Shown here: one piece after another, positions 15,923 through 25,458 of the stretch
Position numbering within the stretch: the first letter of the stretch is position 1
How the letters are laid out: the number at the start of each line of letters is the position of its first letter
Assembly: GCF_007830235.1 (NCBI RefSeq)
Contig: NZ_VLKI01000016.1
Location: 53,953-117,952 of the forward strand
Length of the DNA stretch: 64,000 nucleotides
DNA from: Cytobacillus oceanisediminis
GTDB lineage: Bacteria > Bacillota > Bacilli > Bacillales > Cytobacillaceae
Reading direction: 5' to 3'
Program-made: the position numbers and the translations under genes
Notes under the pieces: model-generated
What the model was told of the DNA's origin: nothing
The model's input: only the letters and a program-made list of their open reading frames with translations
Databases searched by the model: none

Positions 15923-17149
15923 TTAAAATGTTTCGCCGCTTAGTTTTATGGTTGTTTCCTGCAATTTGCCCTCTCGGTAAAACTTAATCTTCATTTGTTC
16001 TCCAACTGCTTTTTTCGTATAGAGATGCTGGCGCAGTTCGATGATGTCTTTTATTTCTTCTCCATCCATCTCAACAATGACATCCATCTCTTTCAATCCG
16101 GCCTGTGCAGCTGGAGAGTTAGGCTCTACTTGCGTGATAGCAACCCCTGTTTTAACATCTTTAGGCAGTTTCAATGCTTCCTGTTGATAGTAGCCTGGAA
16201 TATCATTTACGGAAGTTAACTGAATCCCCATATATGGCCGCCTTACCTCGCCAAATTTCTCGAGGTCATCTATTACAGGGCGTGCATAGTTAATAGGAAT
16301 TGCTAAGCCAATTCCCTCAACTGCATTCTGTGCAATTTTCATGGAATTAATTCCAATTAACTGGCCTCTGATATTAACTAATGCTCCGCCACTGTTTCCT
16401 GGATTGATGGCAGCATCTGTCTGGAGAACCTCTGCCTGCCAATCGACTGTGCCATTTTGGTCTATATCAACTGGCACCGCCCGTTCTACCCCAGAGATAA
16501 TTCCCTGTGTAACGGAGCCAGAGAATTGGCCAAGAGGATTCCCTATGGCTATAACAGGTTCCCCTGGCTTAAGAGTATCCGAATCCCCAAATTCAGCTAC
16601 AGTCTTAATTTCCTTTGCATCTACTTCCAATACAGCCAGGTCAGTCCATATATCGCTCCCAACCAGCCTTGCCGGAATCTTTGTGCCATCCGGTAAACTT
16701 ACTTCAAGTTCTTGAGCTCCTTCTACGACATGGTGATTCGTGACAATGAAAGCTGTATTTCCTTCTTTTTTATAAATGACCCCTGAACCTGTTCCAGCAG
16801 GTTGTCCGCCGCCATTATTTTCGTTTGACCAAAATCCGGCTGTTTGGATGTTGGTAATGCTCACAACTGCATCACCTGCTTTATCTACAGCCTTGGTCAC
16901 ATCGGTAACCACATCGAGCGAGACATTTTGGACATTGGCTTTGCCATTGTTGCCGTCCGCTTCTTCCTGTAACTCCTCATCAGGTTCAACCGTATAAGGG
17001 AGTACGTTATAATCGGATAGTTTAGGTACCGCGACAATGACAAGAATTGCCCCTAATATAATACCTATAAGACTGGCCAGAAAATATCCGCCTCTGTTGC
17101 CTTTTTGCCTTTTATAACGGTTCTGATGATCTTGATCATAATAGCCCAA
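15923..17149 (-). CDS. htrC: HtrA-type serine protease HtrC (YyxA)
   Basis: 408 residues, start TTG 17149 with AAAGGA 10 bases upstream. A short cytoplasmic basic head is followed by one membrane helix (GYFLASLIGIILGAILVIVA), then a trypsin-like protease domain outside the membrane: His in VTNHHVVEG, Asp in WTDLAVLEV, Ser in INPGNSGGALV. A PDZ domain (about residues 305-400, with VEPNSPAAQAGLKEMDVI) ends the protein. It is a quality-control protease for exported or damaged proteins. Downstream of walJ as in B. subtilis, but here a dispersed repeat and a walJ terminator stand between them, so it is probably transcribed separately. Confidence 0.93.
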   Translation of the reverse strand: MGYYDQDHQNRYKRQKGNRGGYFLASLIGIILGAILVIVAVPKLSDYNVLPYTVEPDEELQEEADGNNGKANVQNVSLDVVTDVTKAVDKAGDAVVSITNIQTAGFWSNENNGGGQPAGTGSGVIYKKEGNTAFIVTNHHVVEGAQELEVSLPDGTKIPARLVGSDIWTDLAVLEVDAKEIKTVAEFGDSDTLKPGEPVIAIGNPLGQFSGSVTQGIISGVERAVPVDIDQNGTVDWQAEVLQTDAAINPGNSGGALVNIRGQLIGINSMKIAQNAVEGIGLAIPINYARPVIDDLEKFGEVRRPYMGIQLTSVNDIPGYYQQEALKLPKDVKTGVAITQVEPNSPAAQAGLKEMDVIVEMDGEEIKDIIELRQHLYTKKAVGEQMKIKFYREGKLQETTIKLSGETF

Positions 17150-17350
17150 GCCGTACCAATCCTTTCTTTATAAATTACAGAAACGCCAGCTTCCCGCAGT
17201 GCTGGAAAAAGCCGTTTAAGATATGAATGCTAAAATTTATTCTTCCTTTATACCCAATATTATACTCTCTCGATTTTAAAAATCTAATCAAAAGGCGCGG
17301 ACTCAAGCAATCTTACGACTTTGTTCATACTTTTGTTTCATTTTTTTAAT

Positions 17351-17590
17351 AGCTCTGTTAATTTGGCTGTTGATTCCAGCTCAAGGCACTCGCTTTCCGA
17401 GGGCGGTCCGGGAGCTTCCTCGGCGCATTCGCGCCTCCGGGATCTCCCGTTGACACGCTTCTCCCGCAGGACTTTGAATAAGCTTCCTTGAATAAACACC
17501 GCACGAAGGAAATGCGATGCATTTTCGAGGATCTCCCGCCCTCCGCTCCAATCAACAAGTGCTAAAAATCAACAATGAGCTTTGAGACTG
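17351..17590. repeat. Dispersed intergenic repeat, copy 1 of 5
   Basis: GC-rich relative to its surroundings. It starts near GGCTGTTGATT and ends with AAAATCAACAATGAGC, so the ends are inverted (GTTGATT versus AATCAAC). The core has GGCGGTCCGGGAGC, GGCGCATTCGCGCC, GACACGCTTCTCCCGCAGGA and GCACGAAGGAAATGCGATGC. It lies between walJ and htrC. The small open frame inside is shared by most copies, is not supported by a ribosome site and changes with indels, so I do not call it a gene. Confidence 0.85.
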
Positions 17591-17611
17591 CGTTTTCAAA
17601 AAAAGCAAAAT

Positions 17612-17658
17612 AAAAAGGAATGCGCAGCAGACCCAATGTTCTTCGCGCATCCCTTTTT
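17612..17658 (-). terminator. Terminator of the wal operon
   Basis: AAAAAGGaATGCGC pairs with GCGCATcCCTTTTT, 13 bases downstream of the walJ stop. Confidence 0.8.
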
Positions 17659-17670
17659 CAATTTTTATTT

Positions 17671-18465
17671 TTAAACAGCTGTTAAAATGGTTGGTACCTT
17701 TGGATCTGTATCGTAAAGATCAAACTGCTCACCTACAATGATACCTCGGCTCTCAAGCGTCTGTGTAACCGACATTCTCGCCAGATCCTTAATATTATTA
17801 TCAAGGCTCAAATGAGCGAGATAAATGCTTTTTGTGCGATCTCCAGCCACTTCACTCATAGCAAGGGCAGCATCTTCGTTCGATACATGTCCCACATCGC
17901 TAAGGATTCTTCTTTTAATATTCCATGGATAACGGCACATACGAAGCATCTGGACATCATGGTTGCTTTCAAACACATAAGCCTCAGCATTCGAAATAAG
18001 GCCCTTCATACGATCACTGACATACCCTGTATCGGTAATTAGCACAAGTTTTTTCCCATCCTGATGAAACACATAAAACATGGGATCAGCCGCATCGTGG
18101 GAAACGCCAAAGGATTCAATATCCAGAGAACCGAACGTCTTAACCGTTTCCATATCAAAATGAAACTTTTGGTCAACTGGCACTTGTCCAATTAAACCGT
18201 CCATCGCCTGCCAGGTTTTTTCATTTGCATAAATAGGCAAATTATACTTTCTTGCAAGAATACCCACACCTTTTATATGGTCACTGTGCTCGTGTGTCAC
18301 TAAAATCCCTGAAAGCTTCCCCATATCCCTGTCAATCTGTTGAAATAGGGCTTCCATTTGCTTCCCGCTTAAGCCGGCATCAACTAGAAAGGAATGTTCC
18401 TCCGTCTCGACAAAGATCGCATTCCCAGTACTGCCGCTCGCGAGAACGCTGAATTGCAAAGACAT
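17671..18465 (-). CDS. walJ: Metallo-beta-lactamase fold hydrolase WalJ (YycJ)
   Basis: 264 residues, ATG 18465 behind GGAGTGAGAG. The metal-binding motif THEHSDH (near residue 58-64), preceded by [14 protein letters not shown], and later [12 protein letters not shown] and FESNHD are the conserved metal-site elements of this MBL group. YycJ homologues have been linked to 5' exonuclease activity and mismatch repair in Bacillus and to coordination of wall metabolism with DNA replication in streptococci. Which is relevant here is not shown by the sequence. It is the last gene of walR-walK-walH-walI-walJ, 6 bases after walI. Confidence 0.95.
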   Translation of the reverse strand: MSLQFSVLASGSTGNAIFVETEEHSFLVDAGLSGKQMEALFQQIDRDMGKLSGILVTHEHSDHIKGVGILARKYNLPIYANEKTWQAMDGLIGQVPVDQKFHFDMETVKTFGSLDIESFGVSHDAADPMFYVFHQDGKKLVLITDTGYVSDRMKGLISNAEAYVFESNHDVQMLRMCRYPWNIKRRILSDVGHVSNEDAALAMSEVAGDRTKSIYLAHLSLDNNIKDLARMSVTQTLESRGIIVGEQFDLYDTDPKVPTILTAV

Positions 18466-18471
18466 ATTCTC

Positions 18472-19284
18472 TCACTCCACTATTTTTTTCTCTTCGTTGG
18501 TTAGCTGAATAATCTGCCCCTCGAAGGCATGGACAAATAAGTTTTCCTCTCCATTAATGACGAATCGCCAAGCAGGAGTTAATACTAGAGATGAGCTTGA
18601 ATGCACAAGAGTAAAATATCCGAGTTCCACATTGGTAATCTTGGACTTTGGCTGCAGCGATCCGTTTTCAGAAAGTGTCTCAATCGCCTTTATTGGCTGA
18701 ATCACTTTCTCGCTTTCCTGCATTTCTTCAATATCTTCCAGCATTGTCTGCTTATAAGATACAATTTCATTTTCCTCATTCAAGTAGAAAGTTAGCTCAC
18801 CATTTAAATTCATATAAAACATTTTATCTTCAAATTGCTGATAATAAGTCAGTGTATTGCTGTTTTTGCTCTTTTCCCAAAAACGATATTGGTCTCCATA
18901 TAAAACCTTGTTTTTAATAAATGAATTCAATTCAGAAGGATTAAATTTCTCGCTGATTTTATAAGGTTCATCAAGGACTGAGTTCAGGACTGTTCCTTCA
19001 GTAATCGTTATGTCCTGTCCTTTCAGCTTCATTTTTTTCGCTTCTTCCATTTCTTCGATATCAAAAACCATCGGCTTGGCGCTTAAGTACCTGTCTTTTG
19101 GATTGTTTTTTGGGAGATCCACATCAAATTCAATTTCATCTGTCTTGAGCCGCTTTTCAAAAGAAGCCTGGGCCATAGGCTCATACTGGCTTGCATCCTT
19201 AAGTTTAAAAAACTCATACATCAAATAGATATCCAAAACCAGGAAGGTTAAAATAAAGATTGTTTTTATCTTACTCCAATCCAT
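18472..19284 (-). CDS. walI: Wal regulatory protein WalI (YycI)
   Basis: 270 residues, ATG 19284 with AGGAGGTATG upstream. One N-terminal membrane helix (IKTIFILTFLVLDIYLMYEFF) and a large extracytoplasmic domain with the typical ending LTPAWRFVINGEENLFVHAFEGQ. WalI and WalH interact with WalK in the membrane and modulate its kinase activity (repression in B. subtilis). The gene overlaps walH by 14 bases, indicating coupled translation. Confidence 0.95.
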   Translation of the reverse strand: MDWSKIKTIFILTFLVLDIYLMYEFFKLKDASQYEPMAQASFEKRLKTDEIEFDVDLPKNNPKDRYLSAKPMVFDIEEMEEAKKMKLKGQDITITEGTVLNSVLDEPYKISEKFNPSELNSFIKNKVLYGDQYRFWEKSKNSNTLTYYQQFEDKMFYMNLNGELTFYLNEENEIVSYKQTMLEDIEEMQESEKVIQPIKAIETLSENGSLQPKSKITNVELGYFTLVHSSSSLVLTPAWRFVINGEENLFVHAFEGQIIQLTNEEKKIVE

Positions 19285-20584
19285 TATTCATACCTCCTGT
19301 TTCATCAAGTGAGATACTTTTCCATTCGCCTTCATAGCGATAAAACCAGGAAGGCTCTAAACGAACAAACATGGTTTGTGGATCTTTGACCATTTTGTAT
19401 CCCAATGCAACATCCTCCAAGTTTTTGGAATCAAATCCTTCAAGCTTTTCCAAGTACTTGATGACTGATTCCCCTGAACTTAAAGATACGTCAGTTGATT
19501 CTGTACGTAAGCCAAGCTGAAAGTTGCTTCGCAAATATTCCTCATTTTGTCCCCAAACTTGGCGAATCTCAGAAATCTTCGGATCATCGCTGAAAACCGG
19601 ATAGCCCGAAGAATCATAAAGACGGAATGTTACCCGATGGTTAAGTTCATTCATTTCGGCAAATTGGTAATTATCCGTCCATCCAGCATGTTCGTTTATA
19701 AAATCAATGCTCTTTTTTAAAAGATCTGTAGACTGAATGGTTGGATTATTGCCGGCCGCCAGTTTTACATATCGAAGTGTATTTTTATCAAAATTTACTC
19801 GAAGCAAGCTTACATTATCATTATATTCTTCTTCTGATGGCTGATAGTTTTTCTGGACCACACTTGGGTCACTGAATAAAGCATTTTTATATTTTTCCGA
19901 GTCCAGCTCTTTTGACAAATACTGATACCTTGCCATTTTTGTGTCATGTGCTGGGAAAAACAGGGTCCTTGAATTTGAAGCTTCATATGAAAAATACTCT
20001 TTGTACTCCGGACTGTACTTAAAGAATTTGTTTTTAAAACTCTGGATAAAAGATGCAGGCACATGGCTTCTAAAGACCTGCTGGCTGTCTAAGGAAACAA
20101 AATAGACGATTCCATCTTCCTTTTGAGGTTCTTCAACATCAATTACAATTCGATCAAATTGAAAATTAGTGAGATCCTTATCGTCCACTTTGATGACTGT
20201 TTTATATAATTCTATCGGAATAGAATCAGGGTAAACAATGACTGCTTTCCCCTCATTATGAACAAAAGAGGGGATCCCATCCACTTGAGTAGTGATATTT
20301 TCAAAATCAGTAAAATTCCATCTGCTGATTTCTTTAATCGTTTTTTCTATTTCGCTTGGGCTAACCGTTCCATAATGTTGGTTGCTGCCATGGTGAAACA
20401 AAAGAGTATCCGGTCTGACAATTTTACTAACATCTTTTTTAGCTGCTATTGCTACTTCCTGTACCGTATTGGTCTGTTCCATTGTTTCGTAGTTTGGCTG
20501 GTAAGTCCAAAGATTCCAGGTTAACAGCGCACTTGTCGCAACCAGGATGGTTAGTATGAATGTTTTAATATTTTCATATGTCAT
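19271..20584 (-). CDS. walH: Wal regulatory protein WalH (YycH)
   Basis: 437 residues. I chose ATG 20584, which overlaps the walK stop in an ATGA arrangement. A TTG 6 bases earlier is also possible. The protein has one N-terminal membrane helix (TFILTILVATSALLTWNLW) and a long extracytoplasmic part with the YycH features DTLLFHHGSNQHYGT and FVRLEPSWFYRYEGEWKSI. It forms a membrane complex with WalI and WalK that tunes WalK activity. Fourth-from-last in the wal operon order and overlapping both neighbours. Confidence 0.95.
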   Translation of the reverse strand: MTYENIKTFILTILVATSALLTWNLWTYQPNYETMEQTNTVQEVAIAAKKDVSKIVRPDTLLFHHGSNQHYGTVSPSEIEKTIKEISRWNFTDFENITTQVDGIPSFVHNEGKAVIVYPDSIPIELYKTVIKVDDKDLTNFQFDRIVIDVEEPQKEDGIVYFVSLDSQQVFRSHVPASFIQSFKNKFFKYSPEYKEYFSYEASNSRTLFFPAHDTKMARYQYLSKELDSEKYKNALFSDPSVVQKNYQPSEEEYNDNVSLLRVNFDKNTLRYVKLAAGNNPTIQSTDLLKKSIDFINEHAGWTDNYQFAEMNELNHRVTFRLYDSSGYPVFSDDPKISEIRQVWGQNEEYLRSNFQLGLRTESTDVSLSSGESVIKYLEKLEGFDSKNLEDVALGYKMVKDPQTMFVRLEPSWFYRYEGEWKSISLDETGGMNNGLE

Positions 20585-22410
20585 TCCCAATCATCCTCTT
20601 CCGTTCGAACATAAGGAAGGCTAAATGAAATCGTTGTTCCTTTTCCTTCCGTACTGGTTGCCCAAATCTCTCCGCCATGTGCTTCCACCATTTCTTTCGC
20701 AATGGCCAGTCCAAGACCCGTTCCGCCGAGTTTTCTAGTTCTCGCTTTATCCACTCGATAAAAACGCTCAAAAATCTTATCAATATTTTCTTTCGGAATG
20801 CCTACACCCTCATCTGAAACACTGACAATAATAAATTCATCTTTTTCTCCAATACTGAAGGTCACTTTTCCGCCTTCAGGAGAGTATTTAAGCGCATTTG
20901 AAATGATATTATACAGCACCTGGGTCAGCTTGTCCTCATCTATTTCTACAAAAGCTGAATGGTCAGGAAGCCTTCTTTCGAAAGTCACATTCTGCTGCTT
21001 GGTCATTTCAAACCGGTCGATGATCCTGTTATAGAAGAAGATGAAATCAATCCATTCCTTTGTCAGTCGATAATCCTTGCTATCCATTTTTGAAAGCTGA
21101 AGAAGGTCATTCACAAGGCGAATCATACGCTCAGTTTCATTTTGGGTGACATCCAGGAAGTTTGGAGCAATCTCTTCGTCTTTCCAAGCTCCTTCTGCAA
21201 GTGCCTCCAAATAACTTCTCATCGTAGTGAGCGGGGTCCTAAGTTCATGTGAGACATTGGCCACAAACTCACGGCGTTCCATATCAATTTTCTCCTGCTC
21301 GGTGATATCGTGCAAAACGGTAATTAAACCATTTACAAATCCGGTTTCTTTTTGGATAACTGAAAAATTGGCACGCAAGATCAGTGTATTCGCTTTACTG
21401 CTATAATCCAGAATCACAGAATCACGTTCATTAAGGAGCTCCTCAAAGGTGTATTCCTCTTCCAGTCCCAGTAAGGAATCAATCGAAGAAGACAGCACCG
21501 TTTCACGTGAAACATTCAGCATTTTTGCAGCAGGCTCATTGATTAAGATAACGCGCCCTTTGCGATCTGTTGCAATCACCCCATCTGTCATATAGGAGAG
21601 GACAGAGGAGAGCTTGCGCCGTTCTCCCTCCGTAGTCGCCTGGGCTTCCTGCAGCTTCTTTGTTAAGCTGTTAAAGGTAATGGCCAATTGGCCAATTTCG
21701 TCATAACCATACACCTTTACCTTGCGGGAGAAATTCCCCTTCGCCATTGCAAGGGCTTGTTTTCTCATATCCGAAATAGGGCGTGTTATGGTCTGGGCTA
21801 AAAGAATGCCCAATACCGCTGTAATAGCCAGCGCGATTGCTGTACCGGTTGAAAAGATATTATTGATTTGCCTCATCTGGTCATAGATGTTCTCTATTTT
21901 TGCAACAAGATAAATAGCTCCGATAACATCCCCATTGTTTTTAATAGGTGTTACGAGCACCCATACGCGATTGCCAAAGGGGTCAACATAATCCTCAGGT
22001 ACCTGCTGAGAGGTTGCTATGGCCATTTTGATTAAATTATCAGTAGATCTCTGTCCCACTACGCCCTGGTTGTCCGGGTCGGAAGTTCCCAATATTTTAA
22101 GCGTGTCTCCTTCAATGACTCGGACCTCTGTAATATCAGTAGAATAATAATCCCTTAATAACCTGTGAACGTCTTCCTCCAATGTAGGGCCATCCTCATC
22201 CGGCAGCCTTTCCTTGGTCATTTGTTCTTCCAGGTAATAAGCAAGCAAATTAACCCGTTCCTGAATGGTATCTTTAAAGTTGTCCTTTAATGTGGACTCC
22301 AGCTGCCTGACAAAATAAACGCCGATAATTTGCATGGCTACCAGGATAAGGAGGACATATATAATCACAAACTTTAGGTGAATGGATCGAAAAAAACCAA
22401 CCTTTTCCAT
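20581..22410 (-). CDS. walK: Sensor histidine kinase WalK (YycG)
   Basis: 609 residues, ATG 22410. Order: membrane helix 1 (FVIIYVLLILVAMQIIGVYFV), extracytoplasmic PAS-like domain (about 35-180), helix 2 (GTAIALAITAVLGILLAQTI), HAMP, cytoplasmic PAS with VATDRKGRVILINEPAA-type core, HisKA with phospho-accepting His in FVANVSHELRTPLT, and HATPase with N box NIISNALKYSPEGG, G1 VSDEGVGIP and G2 GGTGLGLAIAKEM. It phosphorylates WalR, probably in response to wall state, and is essential in many Firmicutes. A parS site lies within the gene at the codons for VSRET. Confidence 0.97.
   Translation of the reverse strand: MEKVGFFRSIHLKFVIIYVLLILVAMQIIGVYFVRQLESTLKDNFKDTIQERVNLLAYYLEEQMTKERLPDEDGPTLEEDVHRLLRDYYSTDITEVRVIEGDTLKILGTSDPDNQGVVGQRSTDNLIKMAIATSQQVPEDYVDPFGNRVWVLVTPIKNNGDVIGAIYLVAKIENIYDQMRQINNIFSTGTAIALAITAVLGILLAQTITRPISDMRKQALAMAKGNFSRKVKVYGYDEIGQLAITFNSLTKKLQEAQATTEGERRKLSSVLSYMTDGVIATDRKGRVILINEPAAKMLNVSRETVLSSSIDSLLGLEEEYTFEELLNERDSVILDYSSKANTLILRANFSVIQKETGFVNGLITVLHDITEQEKIDMERREFVANVSHELRTPLTTMRSYLEALAEGAWKDEEIAPNFLDVTQNETERMIRLVNDLLQLSKMDSKDYRLTKEWIDFIFFYNRIIDRFEMTKQQNVTFERRLPDHSAFVEIDEDKLTQVLYNIISNALKYSPEGGKVTFSIGEKDEFIIVSVSDEGVGIPKENIDKIFERFYRVDKARTRKLGGTGLGLAIAKEMVEAHGGEIWATSTEGKGTTISFSLPYVRTEEDDWE
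21499..21514. promoter_or_regulatory. parS site inside walK
   Basis: CGTTTCACGTGAAACA differs from the parS consensus TGTTTCACGTGAAACA only at the first base. It is identical to the site inside parB. Confidence 0.85.
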
Positions 22411-22418
22411 TAACCCTC

Positions 22419-23129
22419 TTACTCCTGTTCAGGATTCCGCAAGTAATAACCGACTCCTCTTCTTGTTACGATCCATGTCGGGTGGCTTGGATTATCCTCG
22501 ATCTTTTCACGCAATCTTCTTACAGTCACGTCAACAGTACGGACATCGCCATAATAATCATAGCCCCAAACAGTCTGAAGCAGATGCTCTCTTGTCATGA
22601 CCTGTCCAATATGTTTTGCCAGATAGTGAAGAAGTTCAAATTCACGATGTGTTAATTCAATCGTCTCACCGCGTTTGGAAACCACATAAGCATCCGGATG
22701 GATAATAAGTGATCCTACTTCTATTTCATTTGATTCTTCCTCTTCTTCAGACTTTGAAGCAATTTGCTGATGGCGCCTTAAATTGGCTTTCACACGGGCA
22801 ATTAACTCCCTTGTGCTGAAAGGCTTTGTCACATAATCATCTGCCCCCAGTTCAAGACCCAAAACCTTATCGATTTCAGAATCCTTTGCTGTCAGCATGA
22901 TGATCGGCATATCATACTTTTTGCGTACTTCACGGCACACTTCAATGCCATCTCTCTGTGGAAGCATGATATCAAGCAGAATTAGATCCGGTTTGATTTC
23001 CTCTACCTTGTCCAAAGCATCATTGCCGTCATATGCACAAACAACCTCATAGCCTTCCTTTTTTAAATTGAATTGCAGAATATCTGCAATTGGTTTCTCA
23101 TCGTCTACTACTAGAATTTTTTTATCCAT
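22419..23129 (-). CDS. walR: Response regulator WalR (YycF)
   Basis: 236 residues, OmpR family. The receiver domain has the acidic pair in VVDDEKP, phospho-acceptor Asp in LILLDIMLP (residue 53), the switch Thr in MLTAKD, Lys in VTKPF. The Thr in DDYVTKPF corresponds to the residue phosphorylated by PrkC in B. subtilis WalR. The winged-helix DNA-binding domain ends with [19 protein letters not shown] and TRRGVGYYL. WalR controls peptidoglycan hydrolase genes by binding TGTWAH-N5-TGTWAH. It is the first gene of the wal operon, 8 bases before walK. Confidence 0.97.
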   Translation of the reverse strand: MDKKILVVDDEKPIADILQFNLKKEGYEVVCAYDGNDALDKVEEIKPDLILLDIMLPQRDGIEVCREVRKKYDMPIIMLTAKDSEIDKVLGLELGADDYVTKPFSTRELIARVKANLRRHQQIASKSEEEEESNEIEVGSLIIHPDAYVVSKRGETIELTHREFELLHYLAKHIGQVMTREHLLQTVWGYDYYGDVRTVDVTVRRLREKIEDNPSHPTWIVTRRGVGYYLRNPEQE

Positions 23130-23324
23130 ACCCTATCTCCTTTTTTCTTGCATCATTTATTTATTTTTGGAGCAGTAGAATTCAATTTAAATCATATGTT
23201 CTCTACTTTACTTTACCACTTTATAAGTGGGAATTCATCTATTTGAAAAAGATGGCTATTCTCCTGAACAGGACAAACCATTACAGCCTGCAAAATGAGG
23301 GCTATGCAGACTATTCTTAACTAT

Positions 23325-23355
23325 AAAAGCCTCTAGTATAAAACTAGAGACTTTT
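23325..23355 (-). terminator. Terminator of the M23 peptidase gene
   Basis: AAAAGcCTCTAG pairs with CTAGAGaCTTTT around a 7-base loop, immediately after the stop codon on the minus strand. Confidence 0.75.
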
Positions 23356-23363
23356 AAAATCAT

Positions 23364-24842
23364 TTATTTACTTATATATTTAAGTGGATCTTGCATCTTT
23401 CCATTTTTATATAGCTCAAAATGCAGATGAACGCCTGTGGAATCTCCAGTCGTGCCCATTACACCGATCTTTGATCCTTTTGAGACTGTCTGGCCAGCAC
23501 TTACACTAATTGAATCCAAATGAGCATATACGGTGCGGAAGCCATTTTTATGGTCGATCACAATTTTATTTCCGTATCCGCCATCCCATCCCGCAGATAC
23601 GATAACACCATTATCAGCTGCTTTGATGGTCCGGTTGCTAGGTCGTGCAATATCAATTCCTTTATGCATTTTACCCCAGCGGTACCCTACCTTACTGGAA
23701 ATATAACCGCCGACTGCAGGGTACGCAAAGCTTCCTTCACCTCTGGACGGAATTACTTTTGTTCCCTTAATGACAATATGCTTAACTGGCTCTTCAAGGA
23801 CTTTTTCTTCAGATACCTCTTTTTTAATGGTTTGTCCATTTTCTTCAGAAATCAAATATGTTGCAGCACGGATACCATTTTTTCCTTCCTGCTTCACCTT
23901 AGTATCGCCTTTAGGGAGGCTGCTATCCTCAATTACTTCTTTCTCAAATGAAATTTTTTCTTTTTTGAAAACTTCTTTTTCAACAATAACCTTTACATAT
24001 GGCTTAGGGACGGTTACATTCAATTCTTGTCCAACTTTTAGGACTGAATCTCCCTTTAGTCCGTTGTTTAACTCTATTAGCTGCTTCATATCAAGATTAT
24101 GGGCACTTGCTATGCTACTTAAAGCATCTCCCGCTTTTACAAGGTATTTCTTTTCTTCTAAAGTGCCTTTTTGAAGAAGTTTTGCTGCTTCTTCTGCACT
24201 AATAATCATGTCTGGTTTAACTTTTGTTTGTGAAACTGAAACATTTTCATTAAATCGAACGTCTAAAATACGAGTTTCATTTTCTTTAAGCTGTGGTAAA
24301 GGAGTACTAGCGGAAGCTTTTCTTTCTTCCAGATCCTTTAGTTCTTTCTCTGGTACATAGGAAGCCTTCATTTTAGTAAGTGCAGCTTTTGCCTGCTCTG
24401 AATTTTCAACATAAGCTACAGTCGTTCCGCCAATAACCAATGCAGCTGCTTCCGCCTGAATTTCAATATCATCTTTTATTTCGTTCACTGCCTCTGAGTT
24501 ATTAACCTCAGAATTGGACTCAAATACTTGTTCAGGAATAAAAGACAGTTCTGAACCAAGCGATAACTGTAAACCTTTATAAGAGCCTTCAAGCTCTTTA
24601 ATTTTAGTATCGACCATGTTCTCTATTATTTCTTTGTCTGATACAGTGCCGATATACTGATCGTCCATATAGACATAGTAAACAGTCATTAGCTTATCAT
24701 CATTTGCCAGTGCTGAAACACCGCCAGCAAACGTTAAAGCCGCTGCAGCAAACCCTGTTGCAACTGTCTTATTCATTATATTTCTAAAGCTCTTAGCTGT
24801 ATATTCAGTAGCTGAATTTAAATTCTTCACCCAATTAAACAT
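23364..24842 (-). CDS. Secreted LysM-G5-M23 peptidoglycan endopeptidase
   Basis: 492 residues. An N-terminal membrane/signal segment (TVATGFAAAALTFAGGVSALA) lies after a 25-residue basic head. A mixed helical region follows, then LysM (LVKAGDALSSIASAHNL, about 235-285), a G5 domain (about 290-370, EKEVIEDSSLPKGD to KHIVIKGTK) and a C-terminal M23 domain with zinc ligands in HKGIDIARP and HLHFEL and the GYGNKIVIDH core. It should cleave peptide bridges in peptidoglycan while held to the wall by LysM. It lies next to walR, with a possible WalR box upstream, so it is a likely WalR target. Confidence 0.92.
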   Translation of the reverse strand: MFNWVKNLNSATEYTAKSFRNIMNKTVATGFAAAALTFAGGVSALANDDKLMTVYYVYMDDQYIGTVSDKEIIENMVDTKIKELEGSYKGLQLSLGSELSFIPEQVFESNSEVNNSEAVNEIKDDIEIQAEAAALVIGGTTVAYVENSEQAKAALTKMKASYVPEKELKDLEERKASASTPLPQLKENETRILDVRFNENVSVSQTKVKPDMIISAEEAAKLLQKGTLEEKKYLVKAGDALSSIASAHNLDMKQLIELNNGLKGDSVLKVGQELNVTVPKPYVKVIVEKEVFKKEKISFEKEVIEDSSLPKGDTKVKQEGKNGIRAATYLISEENGQTIKKEVSEEKVLEEPVKHIVIKGTKVIPSRGEGSFAYPAVGGYISSKVGYRWGKMHKGIDIARPSNRTIKAADNGVIVSAGWDGGYGNKIVIDHKNGFRTVYAHLDSISVSAGQTVSKGSKIGVMGTTGDSTGVHLHFELYKNGKMQDPLKYISK

Positions 24843-24927
24843 TGTTACATCCCCCTAGACTACGGTAACAAACACACTTTCATTTAGTGCTATGTAACTA
24901 CTAATTTATTTACCTAAATTTTTTCAC

Positions 24928-24956
24928 AATATTTACTTTACCATATAGAGTATCAA
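24928..24956 (-). promoter_or_regulatory. Candidate promoter of the M23 peptidase gene
   Basis: On the minus strand TTGATA (24951-24956), a 17-base spacer and AATATT (24928-24933) give a sigma-A-like promoter about 90 bases upstream of the start. Confidence 0.45.
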
Positions 24957-24977
24957 ATAGATTAATAGACTCCGTAA

Positions 24978-24994
24978 TGTAATAAAAATGTATA
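24978..24994. promoter_or_regulatory. Candidate WalR box
   Basis: TGTAAT-AAAAA-TGTATA matches the WalR consensus TGTWAH-N5-TGTWAH at 11 of 12 positions. It lies 21 bases upstream of the candidate -35 element. It reads on the plus strand, opposite to the gene. Beyond it, 24995-25201 is purine-rich AT sequence in which I see nothing more. Confidence 0.4.
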
Positions 24995-25201
24995 ATAACT
25001 GACATTTTGTTACTTTTAATGAGAATTAATTGGAATAAAACAAATGATTTTTGTCGAAAAAAGGAAAGAAAAAGTAGGAGAAAATCCCTATATATAAAGG
25101 TTTTTGGAACTTACGAAAGAGAAGAGAAGAAAAAAAGAAGAGACGCTTAACTTTTACACTAGATAAATAGTAGAAAACTAGTTATATTACAAAAATGTAA
25201 C

Positions 25202-25235
25202 AAAAAGGAGTATGAATGATTTCATACTCCTTTTT
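25202..25235 (-). terminator. Terminator of the tRNA operon
   Basis: AAAAAGGAGTATGAA and TTCATACTCCTTTTTT form a perfect stem with a TGA loop, 5 bases after tRNA-Phe. Confidence 0.92.
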
Positions 25236-25240
25236 TGGGA

Positions 25241-25313
25241 TGGCTCAGGACGGAATCGAACCGCCGACACAAGGATTTTCAGTCCTTTGCTCTACCGACT
25301 GAGCTACTGAGCC
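25241..25313 (-). tRNA. tRNA-Phe (GAA)
   Basis: Full cloverleaf on the minus strand: acceptor GGCTCAG, D arm with GCTCAGTCGGTAGAGC, anticodon loop CTGAAAATC (GAA), T arm GGTTCGATTCC. The discriminator A is followed by TCCC, so CCA is not encoded and must be added. Last gene of the Lys-Glu-Asp-Phe operon. Confidence 0.97.
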
Positions 25314-25458
25314 TTATTAAGTTATTGATCCTAAACCAAGCTTGATTTCGTCCTTCGTCCCGATTTCAGGGAGCTTATTCAAGCTGTGGTTCAATCGGTA
25401 CGCTGAAGTATTTCATGAAGCTTACTCAGACGTGCTCTACCGACTGAGCTACTGAGCC
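25314..25458 (-). repeat. tRNA-Phe 5'-half duplicate with spacer, unit nearer tRNA-Phe
   Basis: On the minus strand the 25 bases 25458-25434 repeat the tRNA-Phe 5' half (acceptor strand plus D arm) exactly. About 120 bases of non-tRNA sequence, with no anticodon or T arm, then lead to the real tRNA-Phe. This sequence is near-identical to the next unit. Confidence 0.85.

Noticed and set aside
17358..17558. Small minus-strand frame with CxSKSCGRSVS inside repeat copy 1, and its equivalents in the other copies
   Set aside because: It follows the repeat, has no ribosome site, and breaks with each indel between copies. Better explained by the GC-rich repeat.
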